Shown here: in pieces, positions 47,163 to 57,094 of the stretch
How the letters are laid out: the number at the start of each line of letters is the position of its first letter
Numbering within the stretch: position 1 is the first letter of the stretch
Source of the DNA: Cochlodiniinecator piscidefendens
GTDB lineage: Bacteria; Pseudomonadota; Alphaproteobacteria; Rhodobacterales; Rhodobacteraceae
DNA: 64,000 nt
NCBI RefSeq assembly: GCF_011326755.1
Contig: NZ_JAAOIE010000001.1
Span: 832,344 to 896,343 of the forward strand
Direction of reading: 5' to 3'
Program-made: the position numbers and the translations under genes
Notes under the pieces: model-generated
Database searches by the model: none
Seen by the model: only the letters and a program-made list of their open reading frames with translations
Told to the model about the DNA's origin: nothing

Positions 47163-47501
47163 ATGTTCGATATTTCTATGATTAGGGGCTACCACGCCCA
47201 TGTCTATTTTGACGGGGCCACCGTTGAAAAGGCGCGAAGCCTTTGTAGTACTGCTGGTGAACTCTTTGGCGTTCAAGTCGGTAGAATGCACGAAAAGAAT
47301 GTTGGGCCACACCCAACGTGGTCTTGCCAATTGGGGGCATCACCAGAGCAATTAGCGGACTTGCTCCCTTGGTTGTCACTCAACAGAAATGGCCTGATCG
47401 TCTTTTGCCATCCAGACACAGGCGACCATCTGACAGATCATCGCGACCGCGCGATTTGGCTTGGGACTGGATTGGAGTTGGATTTGACAATCTTTGATTA
47501 A
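47163..47501 (+). CDS. DOPA 4,5-dioxygenase-like protein
   Basis: A 112-residue protein of the DOPA-dioxygenase family, known from extradiol cleavage of DOPA in fungi and found in many bacteria with unclear role. Family markers are Y-H-A-H-V-Y-F-D near the start, G-P-H-P-T-W-S-C-Q-L in the middle, and C-H-P-D-T-G-D-H-L-T-D-H-R-D-R-A-I-W-L-G near the end. The histidines H11, H13 and those in G-P-H-P and C-H-P could bind iron. It lies on the plus strand between murD and mraY and ends at a bidirectional terminator. A second in-frame ATG 15 bases later (before R-G-Y-H-A-H) is an alternative start. Confidence 0.88.
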   Translation: MFDISMIRGYHAHVYFDGATVEKARSLCSTAGELFGVQVGRMHEKNVGPHPTWSCQLGASPEQLADLLPWLSLNRNGLIVFCHPDTGDHLTDHRDRAIWLGTGLELDLTIFD

Positions 47502-47532
47502 AAAGGCCCGGGCAATTTGCCCGGGCCTTTTT
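47500..47532. terminator. Bidirectional terminator, perfect 33-base inverted repeat
   Basis: AAAAAGGCCCGGGCAA (47500-47515) mirrors TTGCCCGGGCCTTTTT (47517-47532) with one base between, so both strands end in a T-run. It overlaps the stop codon of the DOPA-dioxygenase-like gene and lies just after the mraY stop on the other strand. It therefore splits the dcw cluster into two transcription units. Confidence 0.95.
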
Positions 47533-47535
47533 AAT

Positions 47536-48621
47536 CTATCGCAATTTCAGTGTCGCTAGACCAATCAAAGCTAGGATTAGCGCTATAATCCAAAACCGGA
47601 TCACGATCTGCGGTTCATGCCAGCCTTTTTTCTCAAAGTGATGATGGATCGGCGCCATGAGAAAAACTCGTTTTCCTGTGCGTTTATAGTAAAGCACCTG
47701 AATGATCACGGACATGGCTTCGGCAACGAAAATGCCACCAACGATACCCAAGACCAATTCGTGTTTTGTCGCGACCGCAATCGCCCCCAACGCACCACCA
47801 AGTGCAAGCGATCCTGTATCCCCCATGAAAACAGCAGCAGGCGGTGCATTGTACCATAGAAACCCAAGGCCCCCACCAACAAGCCCAGCGACAAATATCA
47901 AGATTTCGCCTGTGCCTTCTACGTAGTGCACATCCAGATATTCGGTAAAATCTGTCCGTCCGACAACATAGGCAATCACACCAAGTGTAGAGGCCGCGAT
48001 CATCACCGGCATAATAGCCAAACCATCAAGCCCATCAGTCAAATTCACTGCATTCGCCGCACCCACAATAACAAACATCGCGAAAGGTATGAAAAAGAAC
48101 GACATATTTAACAATGTGTCTTTGAACACGGGTAGCGCCAAATGATATGCAAGTTCAGGTGTCTGGGCCTTCATAATTGCTACAGATGCAACAAAGGCGA
48201 TCAAAAACCCGACGGCCAGCCTTACTTTACCAGAGACGCCTTTGTGATTGTTTTTTGTAACTTTTTGATAATCGTCCACAAACCCAATTGCGCCAAAGCC
48301 CATGGTCACAAATAGCACAATCCAAACATAAGGGTTATCAAGCCGCGCCCAAAGCAATGTGGCCACCGTCAATGCCCCCAAGATCAGCACACCGCCCATT
48401 GTCGGCGTTCCAGATTTGGTTTCGATGTGGCTTTGTGGCCCATCTTCGCGGATAGGTTGGCCATTACGCTGCTTGCGACGCAATAGATTGATCAAAGGTT
48501 GCCCAAAGATAAACCCAAAGATCAACGCAGTAAAAAAGGCCGCGCCTGCGCGAAACGTAATATAACGGAACAGATTGAAAAAATCCCCGCCATCTGAAAA
48601 CTCAGTAAGCCAAAAAAGCAT
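47536..48621 (-). CDS. mraY: Phospho-N-acetylmuramoyl-pentapeptide transferase MraY
   Basis: A 361-residue membrane enzyme with about ten helices that makes lipid I from UDP-MurNAc-pentapeptide and undecaprenyl phosphate. Diagnostic motifs are [34 protein letters not shown] and the late P-I-H-H-H-F-E. It starts five bases after murF, with AAGGGG in reach. Its end meets the bidirectional terminator at 47500-47532. Confidence 0.98.
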   Translation of the reverse strand: MLFWLTEFSDGGDFFNLFRYITFRAGAAFFTALIFGFIFGQPLINLLRRKQRNGQPIREDGPQSHIETKSGTPTMGGVLILGALTVATLLWARLDNPYVWIVLFVTMGFGAIGFVDDYQKVTKNNHKGVSGKVRLAVGFLIAFVASVAIMKAQTPELAYHLALPVFKDTLLNMSFFFIPFAMFVIVGAANAVNLTDGLDGLAIMPVMIAASTLGVIAYVVGRTDFTEYLDVHYVEGTGEILIFVAGLVGGGLGFLWYNAPPAAVFMGDTGSLALGGALGAIAVATKHELVLGIVGGIFVAEAMSVIIQVLYYKRTGKRVFLMAPIHHHFEKKGWHEPQIVIRFWIIALILALIGLATLKLR

Positions 48622-48626
48622 CCGCT

Positions 48627-50066
48627 CTACCCCTTATTATTGTTGGGGGTCGGATGCCCCAGTTTGCGGATCGCGTCAACTACGAGGCTCACTTTTGATC
48701 CTTTTGATCCCTTAATGAGCACAACATCGCCAGCATCAACGATCTCATGCGCACAGGCCGCAAGCTCTGGTGCCGTTTCAAACCACAGACCTTGTTTATG
48801 TGCAGGTAACGCATCCCACATGGCTTTCATGCGCGGACCGGCTGCGTGCACCACATCTATTGCCTCAATAAATCCAAGTTCGGCAACGGTTCGGTGGATT
48901 GAAACTTCTTCACTGCCCAACTCTAACATATCGCCCAAAACGGCTACGCGCCGTCCCGTTTCGATACGCCCCAAACCATCTTTGGGAACGCTGGCGACCA
49001 GCACTTCGAGCGCCGCCTCCATAGAAGTTGGATTGGCGTTAAAAGCATCGTCTATCAGTTCGATTGTTTGCTCGATCTCAACGTCGTCTAAAATCAGAGT
49101 TTCGCGAGTGCCCCGCCCTGCTGGTGGCAACCAATGCATCATATCGCGCGCCGCAAGCGCCGCATCGCCCCCCAACGCATCCACCACGGCCAAGCACCCC
49201 AGTGCATTCGCGGCGAAATGGCGGCCAGCACTATTGATCCTAAGTAAAGTTTCACCAAGCGGGATATCTGTTTTGGCAACAGTTGTGTTGCCAACAATTT
49301 TCACATCCAACAAACGATATAAGTTGTTTTCGTTCTGTCCGAATGTCCGGCTTTCAAAGCCCAAGGTTTCGCAGACGCCCAATAGTATTGGCAATGTCTC
49401 AACATCCCCATTCACAATCGCAACACCATCAGGCTCCAGCCCCTCGCAAATGGCGGCTTTTTCGGCGGCTATCCCCTCAAGACCATCGAAGGCTTCCATA
49501 TGCGCTGGGGCGACCGTGGTAATCATCGCCACATGTGGGCGCGCCATTTTTGCCAGTGGGGCAATCTCGCCCGGATGGTTCATACCGATTTCGACAACAG
49601 CATAATCCGACTCCTGAGGCATCCGCGCCAATGTAATTGGAACACCCCAGTGGTTGTTAAAACTCTTTTCAGCAGCATGCACTTTGCCTTGCCGGGCCAA
49701 AATGGCGCGCAGCATTTCTTTGGTTGATGTTTTGCCAACTGATCCGGTGACACCAACAACTTGCCCTTGAAACCGCGCGCGCCCGGCGCGCGCCAGATCC
49801 TCAAGCGCCTCAAGCACGTCATCCACCAACAGCAATGGCGCATCAGCGGAAACACCATCAGGGATATGCGAGACCAAAGCCGCACCGGCACCTTTTTCCA
49901 ACGCTTGCCCGACAAAATCATGGCCATCGCGCACGTCTTTCAGTGCGACGAACAAATCCCCAGGTTCTATCGAACGGGTATCAATTGAAATGCCCGAAAC
50001 TGCCCATTCACTGATCGCCTGTCCGCCCGTGGCCGCAGCTGCATCAGAAGCCGTCCAAAGTGTCAT
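48627..50066 (-). CDS. murF: UDP-N-acetylmuramoyl-tripeptide--D-alanyl-D-alanine ligase MurF
   Basis: A 479-residue Mur ligase that adds D-Ala-D-Ala. The N-terminal [14 protein letters not shown], the ATP loop [11 protein letters not shown] and [11 protein letters not shown] are typical. The C-terminal [11 protein letters not shown] and L-I-K-G-S-K-G-S-K are also conserved. It overlaps the end of murE by four bases. A long antisense open frame across it (48640-49605) is a codon-bias shadow. Confidence 0.98.
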   Translation of the reverse strand: MTLWTASDAAAATGGQAISEWAVSGISIDTRSIEPGDLFVALKDVRDGHDFVGQALEKGAGAALVSHIPDGVSADAPLLLVDDVLEALEDLARAGRARFQGQVVGVTGSVGKTSTKEMLRAILARQGKVHAAEKSFNNHWGVPITLARMPQESDYAVVEIGMNHPGEIAPLAKMARPHVAMITTVAPAHMEAFDGLEGIAAEKAAICEGLEPDGVAIVNGDVETLPILLGVCETLGFESRTFGQNENNLYRLLDVKIVGNTTVAKTDIPLGETLLRINSAGRHFAANALGCLAVVDALGGDAALAARDMMHWLPPAGRGTRETLILDDVEIEQTIELIDDAFNANPTSMEAALEVLVASVPKDGLGRIETGRRVAVLGDMLELGSEEVSIHRTVAELGFIEAIDVVHAAGPRMKAMWDALPAHKQGLWFETAPELAACAHEIVDAGDVVLIKGSKGSKVSLVVDAIRKLGHPTPNNNKG

Positions 50067-51556
50067 GCGAGGCGCCCTTCTAATGCGGCGACAGCAACGC
50101 TGGCCTGTTCAACGTCGTCAAACGGCAAGATATCAGTCCCAACCGTTTGCCCAGTTTCATGGCCTTTCCCCGCGATCAAAAGCGCATCACCAGCCCCAAG
50201 CGCGTCAACGCCGCGCAAGATGGCTTCGGCCCGGTCGCCTACATTTGTTGCCTCTGGACAACCTTCCATGACCATTTCACGAATAGTAGCTGGGTCTTCT
50301 GTCCGCGGGTTATCATCCGTCACAAAAACTACATCCGCATTTTGCGCAGCCGCCTGCCCCATCAATGGGCGTTTGGTTTTATCACGGTCCCCGCCTGCCC
50401 CCAGAACAACAATCAGCCGCCCCATTACATGAGGACGCATCGCCTGCAATGCAGTTTTAACAGCATCTGGCGTATGCGAATAATCGACATAAACCGGCGC
50501 TCCGTTTTCACGCGTGGCCGCAAGTTCCATCCGTCCTCGCACGGTTTTGAGTTCATGCAGCGTTGCAAAAACATCTTTGGCATCTTCGCCCGCACCAATC
50601 GCCAATCCGGCAGCGGCCAACACATTTTCGGCCTGAAACCCACCAACAAGATTGAGGCGAACCTGCTGAGCTGGCCCATTTTGCCAGCTAAACCGCAGCT
50701 CTTGCCCCGTCAGATCAAAGCGTTGTCCTAAGATACGCAAATCTGCGTCTTCAGCCTTGCCGATGGTAATCACATGCAGATCATGTGCATCTGCAACCAT
50801 CTTCATCTCAACGCCTTTTGGATCATCAATGTTGATCACAGCGGTTCCATCTTCGGCAACCACCCGCGAAAACAAACCGGCTTTGGCGGAAAAATAGGCC
50901 TCAAAGGTTTCGTGATAATCCAAATGATCCTGCGTGAAATTGGTAAAGGCCCCTGCGGCCAAACGCACACCATCTAGGCGACGCTGTTCCAACCCATGAC
51001 TGGAGGCTTCCATTGCGCCGTGTGTAACGCCCGCCGCTGCCGCATCTGCCAATAGACGGTGCAACGTGATGGGTTCAGGCGTCGTATGAGACAAAGGGGC
51101 TTGATAAGCGCCTTCGACGCCCGTCGTACCAAGGTTCATTGCCTCTTTGCCCAAAAGCTCCCAAATTTGGCGGGTAAATGTCGCCACGGAGGTTTTGCCA
51201 TTGGTCCCAGTTGCCGCCACCATAGTCTGCGGCTGCACCCCAAACCAAAGCGCCGCTGTATAAGCGAGAACTTGCCGGGGATCTTCGGATAGGACCAAAG
51301 CTGCATTAGATTGCTCCAACTCTTTGGCTGCTATCTGTGCCCCTTCGCGATCTGTTAGAATCGCGGCCGCCCCCATACGCAATGCATATTGAATGAATTC
51401 GCCACCATGAACCCTTGTTCCCGGCAGGGCCGCAAAGAGAAATCCGTCTTTGACGTCGCGGCTATCCACTGCAATTCCAGTGATTTGGGCTTCGCGCCCA
51501 TCTTGGGCTGTCAGGCCCAAACCCGCGAGCGTTTTCGTCTTTGCCTGATCCGCCAT
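50063..51556 (-). CDS. murE: UDP-MurNAc-L-Ala-D-Glu--meso-diaminopimelate ligase MurE
   Basis: A Mur ligase that adds the third residue of the stem peptide. The motif D-N-P-R (in V-T-D-D-N-P-R-T-E-D-P) is the signature of the meso-DAP-adding type, so the cell wall should contain mDAP. The ATP loop A-T-G-T-N-G-K-T-S-V and the early D-S-R-D-V are present. Two starts compete: ATG 51577, which overlaps the ftsI stop (TAATG) but has no ribosome-binding site, and ATG 51556 with GGGGC about 6 bases upstream. I use 51556 (497 residues), closer to the usual length; 504 residues is the alternative. Confidence 0.95.
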   Translation of the reverse strand: MADQAKTKTLAGLGLTAQDGREAQITGIAVDSRDVKDGFLFAALPGTRVHGGEFIQYALRMGAAAILTDREGAQIAAKELEQSNAALVLSEDPRQVLAYTAALWFGVQPQTMVAATGTNGKTSVATFTRQIWELLGKEAMNLGTTGVEGAYQAPLSHTTPEPITLHRLLADAAAAGVTHGAMEASSHGLEQRRLDGVRLAAGAFTNFTQDHLDYHETFEAYFSAKAGLFSRVVAEDGTAVINIDDPKGVEMKMVADAHDLHVITIGKAEDADLRILGQRFDLTGQELRFSWQNGPAQQVRLNLVGGFQAENVLAAAGLAIGAGEDAKDVFATLHELKTVRGRMELAATRENGAPVYVDYSHTPDAVKTALQAMRPHVMGRLIVVLGAGGDRDKTKRPLMGQAAAQNADVVFVTDDNPRTEDPATIREMVMEGCPEATNVGDRAEAILRGVDALGAGDALLIAGKGHETGQTVGTDILPFDDVEQASVAVAALEGRLA

Positions 51557-51576
51557 GTTTGCCCCGTTGTTGGTCA

Positions 51577-53373
51577 TTAATTGCTGGAGAGTGTTATCCC
51601 AACTGGACCCTCAGTTTCAATCTCTGGTCTGAGACCAAGCAAAGGCGCGATGCGACGGATCATTTCAGCCGCAACCGGAACAACGGTCCAACCAGCTGTC
51701 CGGCGTGTTTCACCCGCAATGAATGTTTCGGGTTCATCCAAAGTAACCACCAGCACATAGCGTGGGTCTGAGGCAGGGAAAATCGAAGCGAACGTCGCAA
51801 TTGTTCGGTCTTCGTAATAGCCGCCTTGCGGACGGGGTTTATCAGCTGTTCCTGTTTTTCCGCCGACCTCATAACCCGGAACCTCACCAAAGCTAGCCGT
51901 ACCGCGACTAACCACCTGACGTAACATCGAACGCGCGGCTGCAGAGGTTTCGGCAGATACGACGCGCGGACCCAACCGCGGACCATCCTGACGTAATAAT
52001 GTCGGCTCAATACGCAAGCCGCCATTAAGAACAGAGGCATAAGCCGTCGCAAGATGAAGCGGGCTGGAAGACAATCCATGCCCATATGAAATGGTCATCG
52101 TTGAAATTTCAGACCAATTCGGCGGTAACAAAGGCCGACCGCCACGGGCTTCGATAATTTCAAACGGTGTGGCCTCAAGCAGGCCAAGCGATCCAAGAAA
52201 GGTACGTTGACGTTCTGCACCAATCATTTGGGCCAGATGCGCCGTTCCCACGTTTGATGAACGCACGATGACATCTGTTAGCGAAAGACGCGGCCCATAG
52301 TTGTGGAAATCATTGATGGTAAAGCGACCCCACCGCAACGGGCCCTGCGTTTCAATTTCAGTGCTTGGGTTTGCGATCCCCTCTTCCATCGCTTGCGCGG
52401 CGGTAAAGATTTTAAACACGGAACCGAGTTCATACACCCCTTGCACGGCACGGTTAAACAGTGGCGATTGGGAGGCGTCCCCCTCGGTCGCAGGGCGCGG
52501 GCGATTGTTGGGGTCGAAATCAGGAAGTGATGCAATTGCAATCACTTCGCCCGTATAGACGTCCATCAAAACCGATGAGGCCCCTTCAGCGTTCATAAGG
52601 CGCATACCGCCATAAAGAACATCCTCAGTTGCCGCTTGAACGGTCAGATCCAAAGACAACTGCAACGGAGCACCATCATTCACGGGATCGCGTAAAAATT
52701 CGTCAAACTGCGCCTCAACGCCAGCCGTCCCTACGATCTCAGCGGAGTTTACCGCTTCGCGCCCATAGGTGGCACCACCCATGATATGCGCTGCAATATC
52801 GCCATTCGGGTATAGGCGCATTTCGCGTGGTCCAAACAAAAGACCCGGTTCACCAATGTCAAACACCGCTTGCTGCTGCTCTGGTGACAGCTGACGACGT
52901 ATCCAGACGAACCGACGTTCCCCCGTGAAATCGCGCAGCAATCTTTCCAGCTCTAACTCAGGAAAGATCCCGACCAAAGCATGTGCAGCCCCTTCGGGGT
53001 TCACCATATCCTGTGGGTGCGCATAAAGCGCGCTGGTGTTGATATTGGTCGCAAGAATGCGGCCATTGCGATCTGTGATGTCAGCCCGCAACGCCACAAT
53101 ACCCGTGCCAGAGCCTGAGCTTTGGGGTTCAATCGGGGTGCTAATCGCCATTTGCCCCATACGCACGCCAACAATACCAAAGGCACACAAGAAGAAAACG
53201 CCAAGCACCAAAAGGCGCCCCTCGGAACGCAAACGCGATTTGTCCCGCATATCTTCGTGGCGCAGACGGATATTTTCTTTTTCGATGTTATCGGGGTTTT
53301 CCCCCCGGCGTCGCGCCGCCAAAATACGCGCTAAAGGCCGAAGCGGAGTACGGAGTTCAGAGTTGTCGCTCAT
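51577..53373 (-). CDS. ftsI: Peptidoglycan D,D-transpeptidase FtsI (PBP3)
   Basis: A 598-residue class B penicillin-binding protein that crosslinks septal peptidoglycan with FtsW. It has a basic cytoplasmic N-terminus, one membrane helix (about 53-72), the PBP dimerisation domain with R-N-G-R-I-L-A, and the transpeptidase domain. Active-site motifs are S-V-F-K (S318 nucleophile, K321), the S-S-N in V-R-S-S-N-V-G and K-T-G-T-A-D-K. Its start overlaps ftsL by four bases. Confidence 0.97.
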   Translation of the reverse strand: MSDNSELRTPLRPLARILAARRRGENPDNIEKENIRLRHEDMRDKSRLRSEGRLLVLGVFFLCAFGIVGVRMGQMAISTPIEPQSSGSGTGIVALRADITDRNGRILATNINTSALYAHPQDMVNPEGAAHALVGIFPELELERLLRDFTGERRFVWIRRQLSPEQQQAVFDIGEPGLLFGPREMRLYPNGDIAAHIMGGATYGREAVNSAEIVGTAGVEAQFDEFLRDPVNDGAPLQLSLDLTVQAATEDVLYGGMRLMNAEGASSVLMDVYTGEVIAIASLPDFDPNNRPRPATEGDASQSPLFNRAVQGVYELGSVFKIFTAAQAMEEGIANPSTEIETQGPLRWGRFTINDFHNYGPRLSLTDVIVRSSNVGTAHLAQMIGAERQRTFLGSLGLLEATPFEIIEARGGRPLLPPNWSEISTMTISYGHGLSSSPLHLATAYASVLNGGLRIEPTLLRQDGPRLGPRVVSAETSAAARSMLRQVVSRGTASFGEVPGYEVGGKTGTADKPRPQGGYYEDRTIATFASIFPASDPRYVLVVTLDEPETFIAGETRRTAGWTVVPVAAEMIRRIAPLLGLRPEIETEGPVGITLSSN

Positions 53374-53720
53374 TCCTGCGCCCCTTCCAATGTGCCGATC
53401 ACTTCAACGCTGTTTGACACATTGCGCAATTCAAAGGGTGGGAAAGAAATTTGATCTACTCGCGCAAATTGGCTGGGATCAAAGGTCAACAATTGCAAAC
53501 GATCAAAGTTAATCGAAGCAAGCTCACGCAACCTGTCGGGACGATTTAAATAAGCCCACTCAGCATTTAAAACGGCCAACGCTTCGCGCTCAAGTCCGAT
53601 TTGTTGCCTCAATTCACGTACTTCGCGTGCGGCAGATTGTGTTTGATAATTTTCGCGATACGCCCAAAATCCGAGCCCCATCACCGCCAAAGCAGAAAGG
53701 ATATAAAATATACTGCGCAT
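53370..53720 (-). CDS. ftsL: Cell division protein FtsL
   Basis: A 116-residue bitopic protein with an N-terminal membrane helix (about 4-22) and a short coiled coil rich in E, L and R (R-E-V-R-E-L-R-Q-Q-I-G-L-E-R-E-A). A segment with L-N-R-P-D-R-L-R-E-L-A follows that is typical of alphaproteobacterial FtsL. It bridges FtsB/FtsQ and FtsWI. I chose ATG 53720 over the adjacent TTG; AAGGGA lies upstream. It sits between rsmH (gap of 4) and ftsI (overlap). Confidence 0.9.
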   Translation of the reverse strand: MRSIFYILSALAVMGLGFWAYRENYQTQSAAREVRELRQQIGLEREALAVLNAEWAYLNRPDRLRELASINFDRLQLLTFDPSQFARVDQISFPPFELRNVSNSVEVIGTLEGAQE

Positions 53721-53724
53721 CAAT

Positions 53725-54720
53725 TCATCCCTTCAGTGAAAGCTTCGGCAGCCCAAGTCCCTTGCGTGGGGTCTCTTCGGCCGGTGCCTCTGTCCGCAGC
53801 GCAACCCGTAATTTGGCTGAGCGAGAACGCGGATTTTCAGCAAGTTCAATATCATCCGGCCCAATGGCCTTACGGTTTTTCAATGTGAAACGTGGCAAAT
53901 CAGCTTCTGACATTGGCGCATATCGGTTCACGCGCGCCCCGCCACCTGTTCGAGCTTGAAAAAACTTTTTCACAACGCGGTCTTCCATCGAATGGAACGT
54001 AACAACAGCCAATTGCCCGCCGGGCTTTAGCGCGCGCTCAGCGGCTTCCAACCCTTCGATCAATTGACCAAATTCGTCGTTCACCGCAATTCTCAATGCT
54101 TGAAAACTACGTGTCGCAGGATGGCTACCACCGGGTTTACCGCGCCCAATTGTATTTTCGATCAGTTCCGCCAAACGCAACGTCGTCTCAAACGCGCCAT
54201 TCGCGCGTTCGACAACTATCGCTTTAGCGATACGACGCGAAGCGCGCTCCTCGCCGTACTGAAACAAAATATCTGCAATCTCCGCCTCAGATGCTTCGTT
54301 CACGATATCAGCAGCTGAGGGCCCTGTTTGGCTCATCCGCATATCGAGCGGACCATCTTTCATAAAAGAAAACCCACGTTCCGCCTGATCAAGCTGCATC
54401 GACGAAACACCCAAATCAAGAACAACACCGTCGAGCAAACCATCGGGGTATTCATCTAATTTGCTAAATGTCCCCTCGACAAGCTTGAGTCGATCCCCGT
54501 AATCTGCGGCCCATTCCTGCGCCATATCAAAAACCATTGGATCCCGATCAACGCCATAAACGCAATCCGCGCCAGCATCCAAAAGGCCACGTGTGTAACC
54601 ACCCGCACCAAAGGTTCCATCAAGCCACTGCCCCGAAATCGGGGCGACAGCCGCCAACAACGGGCGCAATAAAACCGGAATATGGGGGGCATTCTCAGAC
54701 GGGGGGGATAGCGGTGCCAT
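53725..54720 (-). CDS. rsmH: 16S rRNA (cytosine(1402)-N(4))-methyltransferase RsmH
   Basis: A 331-residue S-adenosylmethionine-dependent enzyme (formerly MraW) that methylates C1402 of 16S rRNA. The N-terminal H-I-P-V-L-L, the SAM loop [14 protein letters not shown], then [11 protein letters not shown] and the late [13 protein letters not shown] are diagnostic. It starts three bases after mraZ. Confidence 0.98.
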   Translation of the reverse strand: MAPLSPPSENAPHIPVLLRPLLAAVAPISGQWLDGTFGAGGYTRGLLDAGADCVYGVDRDPMVFDMAQEWAADYGDRLKLVEGTFSKLDEYPDGLLDGVVLDLGVSSMQLDQAERGFSFMKDGPLDMRMSQTGPSAADIVNEASEAEIADILFQYGEERASRRIAKAIVVERANGAFETTLRLAELIENTIGRGKPGGSHPATRSFQALRIAVNDEFGQLIEGLEAAERALKPGGQLAVVTFHSMEDRVVKKFFQARTGGGARVNRYAPMSEADLPRFTLKNRKAIGPDDIELAENPRSRSAKLRVALRTEAPAEETPRKGLGLPKLSLKG

Positions 54721-54723
54721 CGA

Positions 54724-55224
54724 CTATTCGTCCTCTTCTCCGTCAAGATAGATTGATGCATCAGCGTCTGGATCAAAATCATCATCTTCGTCCAACCCAG
54801 CGAACATTTCATCGTCGTAGGTTTCAGGGTTCCAGATTTCAAAGGTGTCCAACTTACCCGCAAAAAACGCATTGCCATCTAGGCCGATTTTTTCGCGAAG
54901 CTTTGCGGGCAACACAAGACGCCCCGTATCATCTACAGATGTTGTTGTGGCTTGTGTTGAATAAAGGGTTTGCAGCGCTTTACGTTTCTTGGATCCGCGC
55001 GGCATTTTTAGAATGCGGCGTTCTACGTCCAAAATCGCTTCGATTGTAAAGCATTCTAAGTGACGACGGTTTTTCCCGCCGTAGACAATAACCAACTCTG
55101 GTTGTTTGCCTGTTTCCCAATTGGGATCCCCTGCCTCCAACACACGGCGAAACGAAGCCGGAATCGACATCCGACCTTTCGTATCCACCTTGTTGAGGCT
55201 TTCGCCCCGGAAGCTGCGAACCAC
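54724..55224 (-). CDS. mraZ: Division/cell wall cluster transcriptional regulator MraZ
   Basis: A 166-residue AbrB-fold DNA-binding protein with two MraZ/SpoVT-like repeats. The first is F-R-G-E-S-L-N-K-V-D-T-K-G-R-M-S-I-P-A and the second D-D-T-G-R-L-V-L-P-A-K-L-R-E; an acidic tail follows. In Escherichia coli MraZ represses its own cluster. The start is GTG 55224, with AAGGAG eight bases upstream. It heads the dcw cluster and is preceded by a long leader holding an UpsM-like RNA and a terminator. Confidence 0.95.
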   Translation of the reverse strand: MVRSFRGESLNKVDTKGRMSIPASFRRVLEAGDPNWETGKQPELVIVYGGKNRRHLECFTIEAILDVERRILKMPRGSKKRKALQTLYSTQATTTSVDDTGRLVLPAKLREKIGLDGNAFFAGKLDTFEIWNPETYDDEMFAGLDEDDDFDPDADASIYLDGEEDE

Positions 55225-55259
55225 GGTTGGCTCCTTAATGTTGCCTCATTTCGTTCCCC

Positions 55260-55306
55260 AAAAAAGGAAACGGCGGGTTGAGCCGCTGCCACTGCTCAAT
55301 CCGCCG
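55260..55306 (-). terminator. Rho-independent terminator inside the mraZ leader
   Basis: On the minus strand a 13-bp stem (55271-55283 with 55294-55306, one G-T wobble) and a 10-nt loop are followed by TTTCCTTTTTT. It lies 36 bases before the mraZ start, so most transcripts that begin further upstream should stop here and only readthrough would express the dcw cluster. Confidence 0.85.
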
Positions 55307-55478
55307 CCCTCGTCCCGTTACCGGGTATGTCCGACTGCACGCGCCACCTGGGGGGATGTCTGCTCGCTCGCGCGCCGGATCTCTTAATTCGATAAAAGCG
55401 GGGCCTGTATGAAACCTGACTTTGGTATTTTGTTTGGGGTTCTTGTTGCTGCCCCTGCGACCCGTCTTATCGTGTAAC
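55260..55478 (-). ncRNA. UpsM-like sRNA in the 5' leader of mraZ
   Basis: In Rhodobacter sphaeroides the dcw cluster is preceded by a long leader that ends early at an intrinsic terminator and yields the abundant sRNA UpsM. The same layout is seen here: a GC-rich block of about 200 bases, bounded upstream by AT-rich DNA and downstream by the terminator. Long-range pairing supports a folded RNA: CGATAA near the 5' end (55472-55467) with TTATCG (55395-55390), and GGGGC with GCCCC inside it. The exact 5' end is not determined; no strong promoter is obvious by eye. The homology is by position and architecture, not by alignment. Confidence 0.6.
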
Positions 55479-55785
55479 TAGGGATGCCATGGGAATTCAT
55501 GGTAATCAAGAAAAATCTGCACAGAACCGACACATCATATTGTTTTCAATTAAGTGCAAAATCAACATTTAGATGTGATAGCCACAATTAAAACACATTT
55601 TATCGCGGAAATTCAACACACGAGACACAACATATAGCGCAAAATTATTTTTCACGAGCATTCCCATGATTTCCCAAAAAATACTCAATTCCGCGAGACA
55701 GAGGCCAAATTACCACATGAACTCCAACCAACTTAGCTCAATACAACCACTAAACACCCCGGAAATTTGATTCGAACGGGGTAAA
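55479..55785. other. AT-rich intergenic stretch without a gene
   Basis: Between the UpsM-like RNA and the mrp terminator the DNA is AT-rich and has no convincing open frame. It should contain the promoter of the mraZ leader. A weak CACCCCG...CGGGGT hairpin (about 55755-55782) is the only structure I see, and it lies next to the mrp terminator. Confidence 0.5.
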
Positions 55786-55818
55786 ATAGAAAAGAGGCGC
55801 GAATATTCACGCCTCTCC
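55786..55818 (-). terminator. Rho-independent terminator of mrp
   Basis: AGAGGCG (55793-55799) pairs with CGCCTCT (55810-55816) around a GAATATTC-containing loop that is itself palindromic. On the minus strand a T-rich run (TTTTCTATTTT) follows. It lies 33 bases after the mrp stop. Confidence 0.85.
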
Positions 55819-55850
55819 CATAAATTCCCACAGCATCCTAAAACGTGAAG

Positions 55851-56948
55851 CTAGGCGATACCACCTGCAACCAGCCCTTTTGCCAACGCAGCGTAGGCGT
55901 CAGCCAACGGCCCATCGCCAGCAGCAATAGGTGTTCCACTATCGCCTGCAACGCGTACCTTAAGATCAAGAGGCAATTCAGCGAGCAAAGGAACTCCGAG
56001 CTTCTCTGCCTCCTCGCGCACACCGCCATGGCCAAAAATATGTTCTTCGTTTCCGCATTTCGGACAAACATACATCGACATGTTTTCAATCAACCCTAAG
56101 ATCGGAGTCTTTAGCGTCTTAAACATATTAATGCCTTTGCGTGCATCCAACAGTGCAACGTCTTGCGGCGTCGAGACAACGATCGCACCTGTTAAGGCCG
56201 TGCGTTGGCACAGCGTTAACTGAACATCACCCGTACCTGGCGGAAGGTCGATGATCAAAACGTCGAGCTCCCCCCATTCAACCTGCCCCAGCATTTGCTG
56301 CAAAGCGCCCATCAACATTGGACCGCGCCAAACAACCGCCTGATCAGGGTCGACCATCAAACCAATCGACATCATGGTGACGCCATGCGCCTGCAGCGGA
56401 ATGATCGTTTTACCATCAGGAGATGCAGGGCGTTTAGAAACCCCCATCATCCGTGGCTGCGATGGCCCATAGATATCAGCATCCAACAACCCAACACGAC
56501 GACCCTGCTTTGCCAACGCAACCGCTAGATTTGACGAAACAGTCGATTTCCCAACGCCGCCCTTGCCGGAAGCAACCGCAATAATACGATCAATACCCGC
56601 AACTTTTTGCGGGCCTTCTTGCTGTGCAGGCTTCGGGTGTCCACCAATCTTTAGGCTCGGCGCTTCGCCCTGACCACCACGAGGGACCTGTTTTGCGGCC
56701 GGTCCATGCGCAGTCAATACGATAGATGTTTTTTCAACTCCATCCATGGCGGAAACCAATTGCTCGGCTGCGTCACGCACCGCGCCCAAACGCGCGGCCA
56801 TTTCAGGCGTTTCGCCCTCGATAACGAAACTAACGGAACTGCCATCAATCTGCATGGCACGTACCATATCCCGACTTACGACATCGCCGCCGTCCGGTAA
56901 CGTGATACGTTTTAATTCAGCTAGAATGCGATCGCGCGTGATGCTCAT
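55851..56948 (-). CDS. Mrp/ApbC-family iron-sulfur cluster carrier ATPase
   Basis: A 365-residue P-loop protein with an N-terminal MIP18/DUF59-like domain ([17 protein letters not shown] near the start). The deviant Walker A is [12 protein letters not shown]. Further landmarks are [24 protein letters not shown] and the cluster-binding C-P-K-C pair near the end (Y-V-C-P-K-C-G). It carries or assembles Fe-S clusters for client proteins. I chose ATG 56948, with GGGGAAA upstream, over a longer frame that would add 29 non-homologous residues. Confidence 0.95.
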   Translation of the reverse strand: MSITRDRILAELKRITLPDGGDVVSRDMVRAMQIDGSSVSFVIEGETPEMAARLGAVRDAAEQLVSAMDGVEKTSIVLTAHGPAAKQVPRGGQGEAPSLKIGGHPKPAQQEGPQKVAGIDRIIAVASGKGGVGKSTVSSNLAVALAKQGRRVGLLDADIYGPSQPRMMGVSKRPASPDGKTIIPLQAHGVTMMSIGLMVDPDQAVVWRGPMLMGALQQMLGQVEWGELDVLIIDLPPGTGDVQLTLCQRTALTGAIVVSTPQDVALLDARKGINMFKTLKTPILGLIENMSMYVCPKCGNEEHIFGHGGVREEAEKLGVPLLAELPLDLKVRVAGDSGTPIAAGDGPLADAYAALAKGLVAGGIA

Positions 56949-57094
56949 GGCTTTTCCCCATCTTGTTCGATGGCATTTCTTTAGGGCTTTTAACCAAAGC
57001 GCAAGGCCCGTAACGCCATTATGTGACAATGCCAAGACAATAGGTCAGAATTACGTATGCATTTTCTGCATAGCGGCATTGACGCGTTCAGGGA

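Noticed and set aside
48640-49605. 321-codon plus-strand open frame inside murF
   Set aside because: Exactly antisense to a clear Mur ligase; the translated text is rich in S, A, P and I without motifs, as expected from codon bias on the other strand.
55755-55782. tRNA-like GTTCGAATC on the minus strand
   Set aside because: The T-loop-like string is not inside a 5-7-5 arm and no acceptor, D or anticodon arm can be built around it.
55225-55850. RNase P RNA upstream of mraZ
   Set aside because: Considered because of the GC-rich structured block, but none of the conserved RNase P regions is present and the block is too short; an UpsM-like leader fits better.
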